Assembly: GCA_964612925.1 (NCBI GenBank)
Contig: CAZTFU010000019.1
Coordinates: forward strand, 1 to 33,967
Direction of reading: 5' to 3'
Source of the DNA: Phil1 sp964612925
GTDB taxonomy: Bacteria; Bacillota; Clostridia; Christensenellales; CAG-138
DNA length: 33,967 bases
Below the pieces are notes generated by a model that was not told where the DNA came from, did not search any database, and saw nothing but the letters and a program-made list of their open reading frames with translations. The stretch's first letter is position 1. Each line of letters starts with the position of its first letter. The translations under genes and the position numbers were made by a program. Below are positions 1 through 7,210 of this stretch, in pieces.

Positions 1-11
1 GAGCAGACTGA

Positions 12-60
12 GAGGGTGAAAAGAAGGTGAAGAGCGAAAATGTCTCTTCACCCTTCACCC
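12..60. repeat. Imperfect long inverted repeat (hairpin)
   Basis: The left arm (about 12-33) and right arm (about 43-60) are complementary: GGTGAAGAG faces CTCTTCACC and AGGGTGAA faces TTCACCCT, around a short A/T-rich loop. The right arm runs into tandem CTTCACCC units up to about 68. It lies downstream of the minus-strand ECF operon, so it could be a 3' structural element of that transcript, but no clear U-tract follows it on the minus strand. No gene is visible in 1-150. Confidence 0.6.
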
Positions 61-82
61 TTCACCCTTATCTCTTATCTTT

Positions 83-123
83 CCTTGGCTCCCCCTTTGG
101 GATGTCCTTTAGGGCATGTCTTG
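83..123 (-). repeat. Dispersed intergenic repeat, copy A
   Basis: Read on the minus strand this matches the core of the copies at 14254-14290 and 14336-14372: a short palindrome CCYTAAAGGR, then a spacer and CCCAAAGGGGGAGCC. All copies in the window lie between genes. The function is unknown; it could be a repetitive extragenic palindrome. Confidence 0.6.
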
Positions 124-150
124 CATAGAGCGGCAGTGCCAACTCCCCTT

Positions 151-1026
151 TCACTCCGTTGCAAGGCCGAATTTGAGCTTTACGCGGTTCAGCTTTTTTA
201 TCCACGGCGTGCCCACCGCAAAAAGCACAAGGAATGTGCACACACCATGGCTCAGGTCAAAGAAAAAGCTTGAAACATAGGCCGCCGCCACGGTCTGCCA
301 TGTTATTGGGTTTATGTAGCCTATTATGTAATAAAGGTTCATAACCCAGCCGTATCCGAAGCCGCTTAAAAGCCCAAACACGCACAGCCGCATTGATGCG
401 CGGCTGCTCGTTGTGCGAATGTAGTCGAGAATATCGCCGCGAATCGTTTCCTTTGGGCAAAGTTTTTCCCAAAACGCAGCCGAAAAGTATTCCCTGTTGT
501 TCTTTTTTTTAAAAAAGCTCCTTTTCGCCATTTTCCCCGCAATAAGGCCTATCATGCCCCAGCAGAACATCTGCCACGGTGTCCACGGTCCCTGTCCGAA
601 TATAAAGTTTGAAACAAAGCCCGTCAGTGCGCCCGTCATAAACCCCGCCTCCGCACCGAATGCAACGCCCGTCATTATGACTATCGCGCTTACGGGTTTG
701 AAATTTGGCAGCGGTATTATCTGGAACACCGTGCGCCCCACCACGCCGAGTGCGGCCATTACCGCAAGCGGCACCATCTCCCGCGCACGCGGTTTTTTCA
801 TTTCAAAGCGCATAAAAAACGGCACGGAACACGCCGCAAGGAACACAAGTCCCATTATTATGTCGGAATTTTCGACTACCACGTCCCACACGGTTTTGTC
901 GGCGTACGGGTCAATGGCGTCCCTGTTTGCATGAAAGCAGGAAAACGCTACCAGCAGTACGCTCAGCACCGCTATGGTCATCGCCGTTACGATGCCTGTT
1001 TTCTTCAACCCAATATGCTTTTGCAT
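151..1026 (-). CDS. ECF transporter substrate-binding (S) component, probably for cobalamin or a related corrinoid
   Basis: This 291-residue membrane protein would bind the vitamin in the membrane for an energy-coupling factor transporter. Two N-terminal hydrophobic helices (about 13-30 and 56-72) precede an S-component-like core (about 83-280) with several more helices. A conserved-looking stretch near residues 145-160 contains GQGPWTPWQM followed by a W-G-x-I-G pattern, which I associate with CbrT/CblT-like cobalamin-class S components. The start at 1026 is set by GGAGGTGA about 7 bases upstream and overlaps the ATPase gene by 22 bases, so the two are translationally linked. The substrate is inferred mainly from the B12 riboswitch at the head of the operon. 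Residues contacting substrate cannot be verified from sequence alone. Confidence 0.75.
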   Translation of the reverse strand: MQKHIGLKKTGIVTAMTIAVLSVLLVAFSCFHANRDAIDPYADKTVWDVVVENSDIIMGLVFLAACSVPFFMRFEMKKPRAREMVPLAVMAALGVVGRTVFQIIPLPNFKPVSAIVIMTGVAFGAEAGFMTGALTGFVSNFIFGQGPWTPWQMFCWGMIGLIAGKMAKRSFFKKKNNREYFSAAFWEKLCPKETIRGDILDYIRTTSSRASMRLCVFGLLSGFGYGWVMNLYYIIGYINPITWQTVAAAYVSSFFFDLSHGVCTFLVLFAVGTPWIKKLNRVKLKFGLATE

Positions 1027-2627
1027 TGAGCCGTCACCTCCGCTACGTTTATGCAGCCCGTCAGCATGCCTTCCGCAATGCGTGCGGCATCGGTTGTATA
1101 AAAACGGCTTTGCGCAAAAAACTCGTGCGGCTCCGCACGGGATATTATGCCGCCGTCAAACATCATTGCACATTCGTGTGCATAAAGTGCCGCAAATTCA
1201 ACATCGTGCGTAACCGTCAATATGGATGTACCGTTCGCACAAAGGCTTTTAAGAAGCGATGCAAGTTCATGCTTTGCATATGCATCAAGCCCCTTTGTGG
1301 GCTCGTCAAGCAACAGTACGTCCGCATCGTTTAGCAGTAGTTTACCCATCGCAAGCCGCTGTGTTTCGCCGCCGCTCAGATCATACGGGTGTGCGGAGAC
1401 AAGCCGAGCTATCTCAAGGCGCTCGGCCATTTCCATGGCACGGTGTTCGTCCCCCTTTGCGGAAAGTATAAGCTCCTCTCCCACCGTATCCGTGCTGAAC
1501 AGCGTGCGCACGTTCTGCGGCATCAGGCAAAGCCTTTTGTCCTTTTTAAGCTTTACCTTGCCGCGATACGGTTTATTCAGTCCGCACAAAGAGGAAAGCA
1601 GCGTACTTTTGCCCGCGCCGTTCCCGCCAAGCAGGCACAGCATTTCCCCCTCATAAAGCGAAACGCTTGCCCCGCGCAACACATCCGCACCGTTTTCATC
1701 ATAGCGAAACCATATATCCTTTGCGTTCAGCACCTCGTTGCCATGCTTTGGCGCAGTCGGAGCCTTAAATGCGGGTGCCGTTTTGCCCTTAAGCAGTTCT
1801 TTAAGCCGTATCCTTGCGTCACGCACGCTTAATGGAAGCGGAGAAGCATCATTTATGCCGATTTCGGAGAATATCTTCGCCGCCGCGCTCATGCCGAAAT
1901 ACGCACGGTTACTTTCGCCCTCACCACATATCTTTTTCGCAATGCTCTCTGCCGTGCCTATGTCCGTCAGCCTTCCTGCGTCCATCACGGCAACCTTGTC
2001 GGCCATTGGCATAACCTGATCAAGCCTGTGTTCGGTTATAAGCACGGCCACGCCAAGTTCCTTATTCACTCTGTATATCGCCTCAAGCAGTTCCCTTGCG
2101 GCAAGCGGGTCAAGCATGGCGGTAGGCTCATCGAGTATTATTATGCGCGGGTCGAGCGTAAGGGTCGAAGCAAGGTTCAACAGCTGCTTCTGTCCGCCGC
2201 TCAGCTCGTGCGTTTTTGAACGAAAATACCCTTCCATGCCGAAATACGCCGCCATTTCCGCAACGCGGCGCCTTATCGTGCCGACATCGTATCCCAAGCA
2301 TTCCATGCCGAACGCAAGCTCGTGCCATACAAAATCCGTAACTATTTGCGCATCGGGATCCTGCTGAACAAAGCCTATCTGCCTTGCGGACTGCTCCGCG
2401 CTGAGTTTTGCAACGGGTACACCGTCAAAATACACCTCTCCGCTCAATCTGCCCGCGGGCGCAAGTTGTGGCTTTGCTTGGCGGATAAGCGTTGTTTTGC
2501 CGCAACCGGAGCCGCCTATAAGCAGTACAAATTCGCCCTCCTCAATACTGAGTTCAACATTCTCCACGGCATTTCCGCCCGCATTCGGATATGCAAAGCT
2601 TACTTTGTCAAACCTAAGTATCGCCAT
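1005..2627 (-). CDS. ECF transporter fused double ATPase (EcfA-EcfA')
   Basis: A 540-residue cytoplasmic energy-coupling ATPase with two ABC domains in one chain. Domain 1 shows Walker A GGSGCGKTT, signature LSGGQKQ and Walker B IILDEPTAMLD. Domain 2 shows GGNGAGKST, LSGGETQ and LLLDEPTKGLD. Most ECF systems use two separate ATPase genes (EcfA1 and EcfA2); fused forms are known. The start at 2627 (MAILRFDKVSF) is chosen because AGGAGG lies just upstream and the ABC fold begins there; an in-frame upstream extension to 2690 looks non-native. It overlaps the T-component gene by 28 bases and the S-component gene by 22, giving a compact dedicated operon. Confidence 0.9.
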   Translation of the reverse strand: MAILRFDKVSFAYPNAGGNAVENVELSIEEGEFVLLIGGSGCGKTTLIRQAKPQLAPAGRLSGEVYFDGVPVAKLSAEQSARQIGFVQQDPDAQIVTDFVWHELAFGMECLGYDVGTIRRRVAEMAAYFGMEGYFRSKTHELSGGQKQLLNLASTLTLDPRIIILDEPTAMLDPLAARELLEAIYRVNKELGVAVLITEHRLDQVMPMADKVAVMDAGRLTDIGTAESIAKKICGEGESNRAYFGMSAAAKIFSEIGINDASPLPLSVRDARIRLKELLKGKTAPAFKAPTAPKHGNEVLNAKDIWFRYDENGADVLRGASVSLYEGEMLCLLGGNGAGKSTLLSSLCGLNKPYRGKVKLKKDKRLCLMPQNVRTLFSTDTVGEELILSAKGDEHRAMEMAERLEIARLVSAHPYDLSGGETQRLAMGKLLLNDADVLLLDEPTKGLDAYAKHELASLLKSLCANGTSILTVTHDVEFAALYAHECAMMFDGGIISRAEPHEFFAQSRFYTTDAARIAEGMLTGCINVAEVTAQCKSILG

Positions 2628-3502
2628 ACCAAAGCCTCCTTTAACTCCATTGCCGCACCGAAAAGCATAACCGCCGCAAAAGCCGCGCACGTTATCGCCC
2701 CGCCCATACCGTACAGGCTATCCTCTATTCTCGGGTAAAATTGCATGTATCCATAACCGAATATTCTTGCAAGCGTACATATACCGCCAAGTGAAAACAC
2801 AATGCAAAGCACAATGCCGCTGAGCATATCAAAATGAAAAAGATGGAACGTGGTGCGCCGCGCAGTCCCGTATCCGCGTGAACGCATGGAATCCGCAGTG
2901 CATACGGCATTCTCAAGGCTCATTGTCAAAAGAACGCTCAGCCGCGTTACGGCCGCGCCTATCTTTTTTGTAAGGCGTATGGGCTTACCGTTGAGCATGG
3001 TCTCGGCCGCGGCAATTTCTGCGGCATCTCGTTTGAGTTTTGGTATAAAGCGGAGTGTCATCGTTATCAATAGTGCCGTATTGGGCGCAATATTGCCGAA
3101 TATATACAGAAACTTATCGCTTGTCATAACGCGCTGATAACATGCGAACCACATTATTATCGCCCCGAGAGAGCTTGCGGAGGCAACGCCGTATATTATC
3201 GCCTCAAGCGTTATCCACTGATCGAACAGCATGAACAGCATAGTCGCCCCGCGATGGTTGAAAAGTGGGTTGCCAAGTGCCACTATAAGTCCCATGGGCA
3301 CGATGAATTTAAGCGTCTGCACCGTTTCCCTTCCGCCGCGAAGCATAAGGCTGAAAAGCCCTGCCCCCACAAGCGATATAAGTGCAAATAAGGGATGGTT
3401 GCACGCAAGCGTAAGTGCCACGGCCGCAACAAAATAAGCCATGCTTACCAGCGGATGCAGTGCATCAAAGAATCGTGCGTGTGCGTTTCTTAAAAGCCCC
3501 AA
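2600..3502 (-). CDS. ECF transporter transmembrane (T) component, CbiQ/EcfT family
   Basis: A 300-residue integral membrane protein that couples the ATPases to the S component. The N-terminal half has several hydrophobic helices. The central cytoplasmic stretch contains the AxxxRG-type coupling signature seen in EcfT proteins (CTADSMRSRGYG), which contacts the ATPase domains. The start is assigned to TTG at 3502, six bases after AAGGAG. The reading frame is open up to 3655, but that extension would run through the terminator hairpin at 3531-3570, so it is rejected as leader RNA. First gene of the operon, directly after the riboswitch. Confidence 0.88.
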   Translation of the reverse strand: MGLLRNAHARFFDALHPLVSMAYFVAAVALTLACNHPLFALISLVGAGLFSLMLRGGRETVQTLKFIVPMGLIVALGNPLFNHRGATMLFMLFDQWITLEAIIYGVASASSLGAIIMWFACYQRVMTSDKFLYIFGNIAPNTALLITMTLRFIPKLKRDAAEIAAAETMLNGKPIRLTKKIGAAVTRLSVLLTMSLENAVCTADSMRSRGYGTARRTTFHLFHFDMLSGIVLCIVFSLGGICTLARIFGYGYMQFYPRIEDSLYGMGGAITCAAFAAVMLFGAAMELKEALVWRYLGLTK

Positions 3503-3530
3503 TTTATGCTCCTTACCGCAACGCTCTAAT

Positions 3531-3570
3531 AAAAAACGGCGGCATCGGTATTTATTCCGATGCTGCCGCG
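3531..3570 (-). terminator. Rho-independent terminator of the cobalamin riboswitch
   Basis: On the minus strand, GCGGCAGCATCGG pairs with CCGATGCCGCC across a short A/T-rich loop, followed directly by TTTTTTATT. It sits between the cobalamin aptamer and the T-component start, so it is the likely expression platform: bound corrinoid would favour termination and switch transporter synthesis off. Confidence 0.85.
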
Positions 3571-3674
3571 GATAAGCATTATTCTGCTTTATATCGTTCC
3601 ATATCCGTTTTGTGCCCGTTCTTCGGGCGCGTTCAACGCACCGCGTGTTCTGCACTGACGGTATGGTTTAAACG

Positions 3675-3895
3675 TTCGTAGGTCTTCTGGCTTGCGTTTA
3701 TGGCGCGCATATGTGCCGCCTGCACGGAATACATCAGCCTTCTCGGTTGCCCAATGACCGGACCTTTCGGCCCCAACGGATGTTCCGCTCAACGCTTACA
3801 GCTTGCATTCAGCAAGCGCGGGCTGCTTCCCCCGCTTTCCTTGTTGATCTTCGGGTTTTCGCCCGAAGCCACGGCGTTGCTGCAATATTTACTTC
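3675..3895 (-). promoter_or_regulatory. Cobalamin (B12) riboswitch
   Basis: Read on the minus strand, the leader contains the B12 box AGCCAGAAGACCTAC (3678-3692), close to the consensus AGYCMGGAGACCTGCC. Upstream of it are a GC-rich helix followed by CTGTAAGCG, resembling the conserved CTGTAA segment of the cobalamin aptamer core, and a GGAAAGCGG segment. The order and spacing fit the family. A promoter lies immediately upstream and a terminator downstream, so the whole leader makes sense as an OFF switch for the ECF transporter. Boundaries are approximate; peripheral helices were not folded. Confidence 0.88.
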
Positions 3896-3902
3896 ACGGT
3901 TG

Positions 3903-3932
3903 ATTATAGCACCGCCGCCATGTTGAAAGCAA
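3903..3932 (-). promoter_or_regulatory. Sigma-A promoter for the riboswitch-ECF operon
   Basis: On the minus strand, TTGCTT (3927-3932), an 18-base spacer, and a perfect TATAAT (3903-3908). It lies just downstream of the oadG-like gene and just upstream of the B12 aptamer. Confidence 0.75.
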
Positions 3933-3942
3933 TATGTGCCGC

Positions 3943-4101
3943 CTACTTTTTACCCGTTATCCTGTTCAGTAGGGCAACAAATGCCCATATCACAAGTATT
4001 ACGGCAAATATCCCCACCATGCCCTTAATCGTAAGCAAGAGCGAGGGAATAAGCGTTTCGGGCGACCATTTGAACTGCATTGCATTATGTAAGTACATCA
4101 T
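3943..4101 (-). CDS. Small OadG-like (gamma) subunit of a Na+-pumping decarboxylase
   Basis: A 52-residue protein beginning MMYLHNAMQFKW. It has a short polar N-terminus, one hydrophobic helix (about 26-45, GMVGIFAVILVIWAFVALLN) and a basic tail RITGKK. One short membrane span with a small tail is the arrangement of the gamma subunit that anchors decarboxylase sodium pumps, although known OadG proteins are usually longer with a cytoplasmic tail. GGAGGA lies 8 bases before the ATG at 4101, and the gene starts 27 bases after the stop of the beta-subunit gene, so it is co-transcribed with it. Assignment rests on context, size and topology. It could instead be an unrelated small membrane protein. 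Confidence 0.68.
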   Translation of the reverse strand: MMYLHNAMQFKWSPETLIPSLLLTIKGMVGIFAVILVIWAFVALLNRITGKK

Positions 4102-4128
4102 TTATACATTCCTCCTTTATGCCTGACA

Positions 4129-5235
4129 TCAAAGCATGGCTTCAATAAGCGTTATCATAAGTCCGCCTGCTATAACACTGCCAATCTGCCCCGAAACGTT
4201 TGCACCTGCAGCATGCATCAGAAGGAAGTTCTGCTTATCCTCCTGCTGACCCATTTTGTGCACAACTCTGCTTGCCATGGGGAATGCGGAAATGCCCGCC
4301 GCACCTATCATGGGGTTCACCTTGTTTTTAAGGAACAGATTCAAGAACTTTGCAAACAGCACGCCGCCCGCCGTATCGAATATGAATGCCACAAGGCCGA
4401 GTGCGATTATCGCAAGCGTTTCCACCGTAACGAACAGCTCGGCCTTCATTTTGAATGCAACGGATATGCCGAGCAGCAGTGTTACAAGGTTTGCAAGCGT
4501 TTTCTGCGCCGTGTCGGACAATCCGCCAAGTACGCCGCATTCCCTTATAAGGTTGCCGAACATGAGGAAGCCGATAAGTTCCGCACTTTTCGGTGCAATC
4601 GTGCCCGCAACTATGGTTACGAATATCGGGAACAGTATGCGTGTTGTGCCGCTGACCGCGCTCGGGTTATATGGCATGCGGATGCGGCGTTCTTTTTTGG
4701 TTGTAAGCAGCTTTACAACGGGCGGTTGAATTATGGGCACAAGCGCCATGTACGAATACGCCGCCACCATTATGGGGCCCTGATAATTCGACTTAAAATA
4801 GTTCGCAAGATAAATGGATGTCGGGCCGTCCGCCGCACCTATTATTGCAATGCTGCTTGCATCCTGAAGCGTAAAGCCTATAAGGCGCGCCATTATAAAC
4901 GTAAAGAATATTCCGAACTGCGCCGCCGCACCGAAAAGGAACATCTTAGGGTTTGAAAGCAAGGGGCCGAAGTCTATCATTGCGCCTATGCCTATAAAAA
5001 GCAGCAGCGGAAAAAGCTCCGTCGCTATGCCCGCGTTAAACAGGGTTTCTATCGCCTCCGTATTTACAAAGGGCAGATTCACAAGTATTGCGCCAAAGCC
5101 CATCGGTAAAAGAAGCGTAGGCTCCATGTCCTTCTTTATGGCCAAGTAGATAAGCACGCCGCCTATTGCTATCATAAGCAGCTGCTGCCATGTGAAGTTG
5201 ACCACATTTGAAAACAGCTCAACAAATTGTTCCAC
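4129..5235 (-). CDS. oadB: Na+-translocating decarboxylase beta subunit (OadB/MmdB/GcdB family)
   Basis: A 368-residue, strongly hydrophobic protein. The family forms the membrane channel that exports Na+ when a biotin-bound carboxyl group (from oxaloacetate, methylmalonyl-CoA or glutaconyl-CoA) is decarboxylated. Family-like stretches include GIGAMIDFGPLL, IGAADGPTSIYL, a long run of helices and the C-terminal GAAGISAFPMASRVV and HAAGANVSGQIGS. The start is assigned to GTG at 5235, 11 bases after GGAGG; the frame stays open upstream to 5475, but that stretch is the structured leader. Only the gamma-like gene follows; no alpha (carboxyltransferase) or biotin-carrier gene is present here, so the substrate cannot be assigned. 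Confidence 0.9.
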   Translation of the reverse strand: MEQFVELFSNVVNFTWQQLLMIAIGGVLIYLAIKKDMEPTLLLPMGFGAILVNLPFVNTEAIETLFNAGIATELFPLLLFIGIGAMIDFGPLLSNPKMFLFGAAAQFGIFFTFIMARLIGFTLQDASSIAIIGAADGPTSIYLANYFKSNYQGPIMVAAYSYMALVPIIQPPVVKLLTTKKERRIRMPYNPSAVSGTTRILFPIFVTIVAGTIAPKSAELIGFLMFGNLIRECGVLGGLSDTAQKTLANLVTLLLGISVAFKMKAELFVTVETLAIIALGLVAFIFDTAGGVLFAKFLNLFLKNKVNPMIGAAGISAFPMASRVVHKMGQQEDKQNFLLMHAAGANVSGQIGSVIAGGLMITLIEAML

Positions 5236-5293
5236 GATTGATGTTTCCTCCAATATAAAATAATGGTTTACGGCAGTTATTATTTTACGGTAT

Positions 5294-5357
5294 AAAAAAA
5301 CTCCTGCCGCGCACAACCCCCGCACAACGGCGTGCGGCGGATATAATGCGGCAAAAG
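5294..5357 (-). terminator. Terminator overlapping the manganese-type riboswitch
   Basis: On the minus strand CTTTTGCCGC (5348-5357) pairs with GCGGCAGGAG (5301-5310) over ten positions, enclosing an inner hairpin CCGCAC/GTGCGG, and is followed by seven T residues (5294-5300). The 5' arm reuses CTTTTG, the 3' strand of aptamer helix P1. Aptamer and terminator therefore exclude each other. Confidence 0.78.
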
Positions 5358-5447
5358 TCTCACCATTCAAGGCGGAGCGGACCCTTTTTTCGATCGTGAT
5401 GACGCCCCAACCGCCCGCATGCACGGGCCGGTTACTCCCCTTTGTCC
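5350..5447 (-). promoter_or_regulatory. yybP-ykoY family (manganese) riboswitch
   Basis: Minus-strand leader RNA with the hallmarks of this family: a 5' segment ACAAAGGGGAGTAACC (consensus near AAAGGGGAGUAGC), a GC-rich hairpin GCCCG/CGGGC, an internal CGTCATCACG loop segment, and a 3' closing segment GGTGAGACTTTTGCC (consensus near GUGAGACCUUUGCC). P1 forms between CAAAGG and CTTTTG. The family binds Mn2+ and usually controls Mn exporters, P-type ATPases or TerC-like proteins. Here it precedes a decarboxylase pump subunit, which is unexpected. The architecture predicts that ligand binding prevents termination (ON). Confidence 0.8.
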
Positions 5448-5452
5448 ACACG

Positions 5453-5482
5453 ATTATACCAGATGGAGCCGCCATTTGTAAA
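5453..5482 (-). promoter_or_regulatory. Sigma-A promoter for the oadB operon
   Basis: On the minus strand, TTTACA (5477-5482), an 18-base spacer, and TATAAT (5453-5458), with an extended -10 TGG just before it. Transcription would begin right at the 5' end of the yybP-ykoY aptamer. Confidence 0.75.
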
Positions 5483-5507
5483 CGGTCAATATTACAAGCA
5501 TGCGGTT

Positions 5508-5536
5508 TTGCATAATTAACCGCATTGTGGTATTAT
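5508..5536 (+). promoter_or_regulatory. Promoter for the DUF554 gene
   Basis: TTGCAT (5508-5513), a 17-base spacer, and TATTAT (5531-5536), 35 bases before the start codon. It faces away from the oadB promoter; the two -35 hexamers are about 25 bases apart. Confidence 0.65.
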
Positions 5537-5570
5537 TTATGCGCAAATTTTGAAATGTGGAGCTGATTAT

Positions 5571-6245
5571 ATGCTTGGTACCATAGTAAATACCGCCGCC
5601 ATATTGCTCGGCTGTGCGCTCGGGCTGCTGCTGAAACGGGGCATACCCGAAAAAATGACCGATGCCGTGATGAAAGGACTTTCGCTGTGCGTTATATACA
5701 TAGGCATTAACGGCATGCTTGAGGGCAGCAAAACCCTTGCCGTTATAATCGCAATGGCGGCAGGCGGCGCGCTGGGCACGTTCTTCGACCTTAACGGCAA
5801 GCTTGAAAGGTTGGGGCAAATGGTGGAAGCTCGCCTTTCAAAGGGTGACGGCGGCTTATCAAGCGCATTCGTTACGGCAAGCCTTATATACTGCGTTGGC
5901 GCAATGAGCGTTGTGGGCAGTCTGCAAAGCGGGCTTTCGGGCGACTGCTCAACGCTGTATACAAAGGCCCTTCTTGACGGCATATCCTCAATGGTACTTA
6001 CGGCAAGCCTTGGCATAGGTGTGGGGCTTTCAGCTCTAAGCGTGTTTGTCTATCAAGGGGTATTGACGCTGCTTGCTTCCCTTGTCGCGCCCGTGCTTAC
6101 GGATGCCGTTGTTGCCGAAATGACCTGCATAGGCAGTATATTGATAGTGGCACTCGGCCTTAACATGCTCGGTGTTACAAAGCTGAAGGTCATGGACTAC
6201 GTGCCCGCAATATTTATCGTCATTCCGCTGTGCTATATAATGTAA
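5571..6245 (+). CDS. DUF554 (YqgA-like) integral membrane protein
   Basis: A 224-residue membrane protein of the DUF554 family, whose transport role is not established. Family features are the N-terminal MLGTIVNTAAILLGCALGLL, the central loop with basic and acidic residues, and glycine-rich helices such as MAAGGALGTFFDLNGKLE and IYCVGAMSVVGSLQSGLSG. Start chosen at ATG 5571, where the family normally begins; a start at 5550 would add seven atypical residues. The Shine-Dalgarno site is weak (GGAG). It is a single gene, and no terminator is obvious before the next promoter. Confidence 0.85.
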   Translation: MLGTIVNTAAILLGCALGLLLKRGIPEKMTDAVMKGLSLCVIYIGINGMLEGSKTLAVIIAMAAGGALGTFFDLNGKLERLGQMVEARLSKGDGGLSSAFVTASLIYCVGAMSVVGSLQSGLSGDCSTLYTKALLDGISSMVLTASLGIGVGLSALSVFVYQGVLTLLASLVAPVLTDAVVAEMTCIGSILIVALGLNMLGVTKLKVMDYVPAIFIVIPLCYIM

Positions 6246-6266
6246 AAAATTGATAATCTACCCGTA

Positions 6267-6295
6267 ATGACATAAGTCAGCATTTATGGTATCAT
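6267..6295 (+). promoter_or_regulatory. Promoter for the zinc-ribbon gene cluster
   Basis: ATGACA (6267-6272), a 17-base spacer, and TATCAT (6290-6295) with an upstream TGG extension. It precedes the first zinc-ribbon gene by 42 bases. Confidence 0.6.
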
Positions 6296-6337
6296 ATTTT
6301 GTATCACATACGGTAAATCAGAAAGGAGTCGCTTACA

Positions 6338-7102
6338 ATGCCTTACTGCACCAACTGCGGCAATGAGCTGCCCGACGGTACCAAGTTCTGCCCCAACTGC
6401 GGCGCGGCCGTGGGCGCGGCGGAAAACGCTTCCGCTCCCGAGAATGCTCCCGCTCCCGAGATACAGGCCGCCAAGGCCGAGCCCATCAAGCAAAACCGCG
6501 CACCGCTTATCATAATATGCGCCGCACTTGTTTTAGCGGTCGCAGTCGTTTTGGCGTTCCTTATCGGCAGACAAACCGCCGCCGATTCCGACATATCGGT
6601 CAACGGCACCGATGATTCGGCCGTGGTCAGCTTTGACAGCGTGGACGATGCAACATCCGAGTTTAACGCCTTCTTTGATGAGCGTGGCATAGAGCACACC
6701 GATTTTGCGTTTGACGGTTTTGAAAGCGCGGCCTTTGTGTGCGATACCGATGGCACAATCGATTGTCTCGAGTTCGGTTATAAAAACGATATCGTTTACG
6801 AGATGACCGAAACGATATATATTGACATATCCGATGTGGCCGAAGCCGACCGCGATGCCTTTGACGGCGGCATGCGGGATTCGCTCGATGTGTTTAACGG
6901 TCTCCCCTTTGCGGAAATATCATACGAAATGCGCGAAACGCTGTATGTTGTCACGGTAAAGGTACATGACCTTGACAACGGCGATATTCTCGCTTCCGCA
7001 ATCGAAATGCAGTTATTGAGTGTGGATTCGGATGAAATGGATTACATATCCATGTCCGCGACCGAGGATGCTTTGGTTTCAAGCGGCTATATAAAAAGAT
7101 GA
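6338..7102 (+). CDS. Zinc-ribbon, single-pass membrane protein (paralogue 1)
   Basis: A 254-residue protein of unknown function. A CxxC-x10-CxxC zinc ribbon at the N-terminus (C4, C7, C18, C21) is followed by an Ala/Pro/Glu linker, one membrane helix (about 55-77) and an acidic domain (about 85-254) predicted to be outside the cell. The outer domain ends LVSSGYIKR and shares a pattern of short strands (for example ETIYIDISD) with the next protein. AAGGAG precedes the start. First gene of a three-gene tandem. The outer domain's beta-rich repetition recalls small extracytoplasmic lipoprotein domains such as DUF1307, but I cannot assign a family. Confidence 0.82.
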   Translation: MPYCTNCGNELPDGTKFCPNCGAAVGAAENASAPENAPAPEIQAAKAEPIKQNRAPLIIICAALVLAVAVVLAFLIGRQTAADSDISVNGTDDSAVVSFDSVDDATSEFNAFFDERGIEHTDFAFDGFESAAFVCDTDGTIDCLEFGYKNDIVYEMTETIYIDISDVAEADRDAFDGGMRDSLDVFNGLPFAEISYEMRETLYVVTVKVHDLDNGDILASAIEMQLLSVDSDEMDYISMSATEDALVSSGYIKR

Positions 7103-7210
7103 TTGTTTGCCACAAGCATAAACATGCGTTGATCAATCCACGGTACAAGGCATTACACCTTGATGAAACATTATACGTTATTTAACCCAATTGCGAAAGG
7201 AAGAATCAAA

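Noticed and set aside
43..68. Tandem CTTCACCC units as a CRISPR-like array
   Set aside because: The units are too short, have no spacers, and form one arm of a hairpin; no cas genes are in the window.
3503..3655. N-terminal extension of the T-component gene
   Set aside because: It runs through the riboswitch terminator at 3531-3570; TTG at 3502 has AAGGAG six bases upstream.
3920..4126. A 68-residue plus-strand frame
   Set aside because: It is antisense to the small OadG-like gene, which has the better ribosome site and a membrane-helix signature.
5236..5475. N-terminal extension of the oadB frame
   Set aside because: This stretch is the riboswitch and terminator leader; the GTG at 5235 fits family length and a nearby GGAGG.
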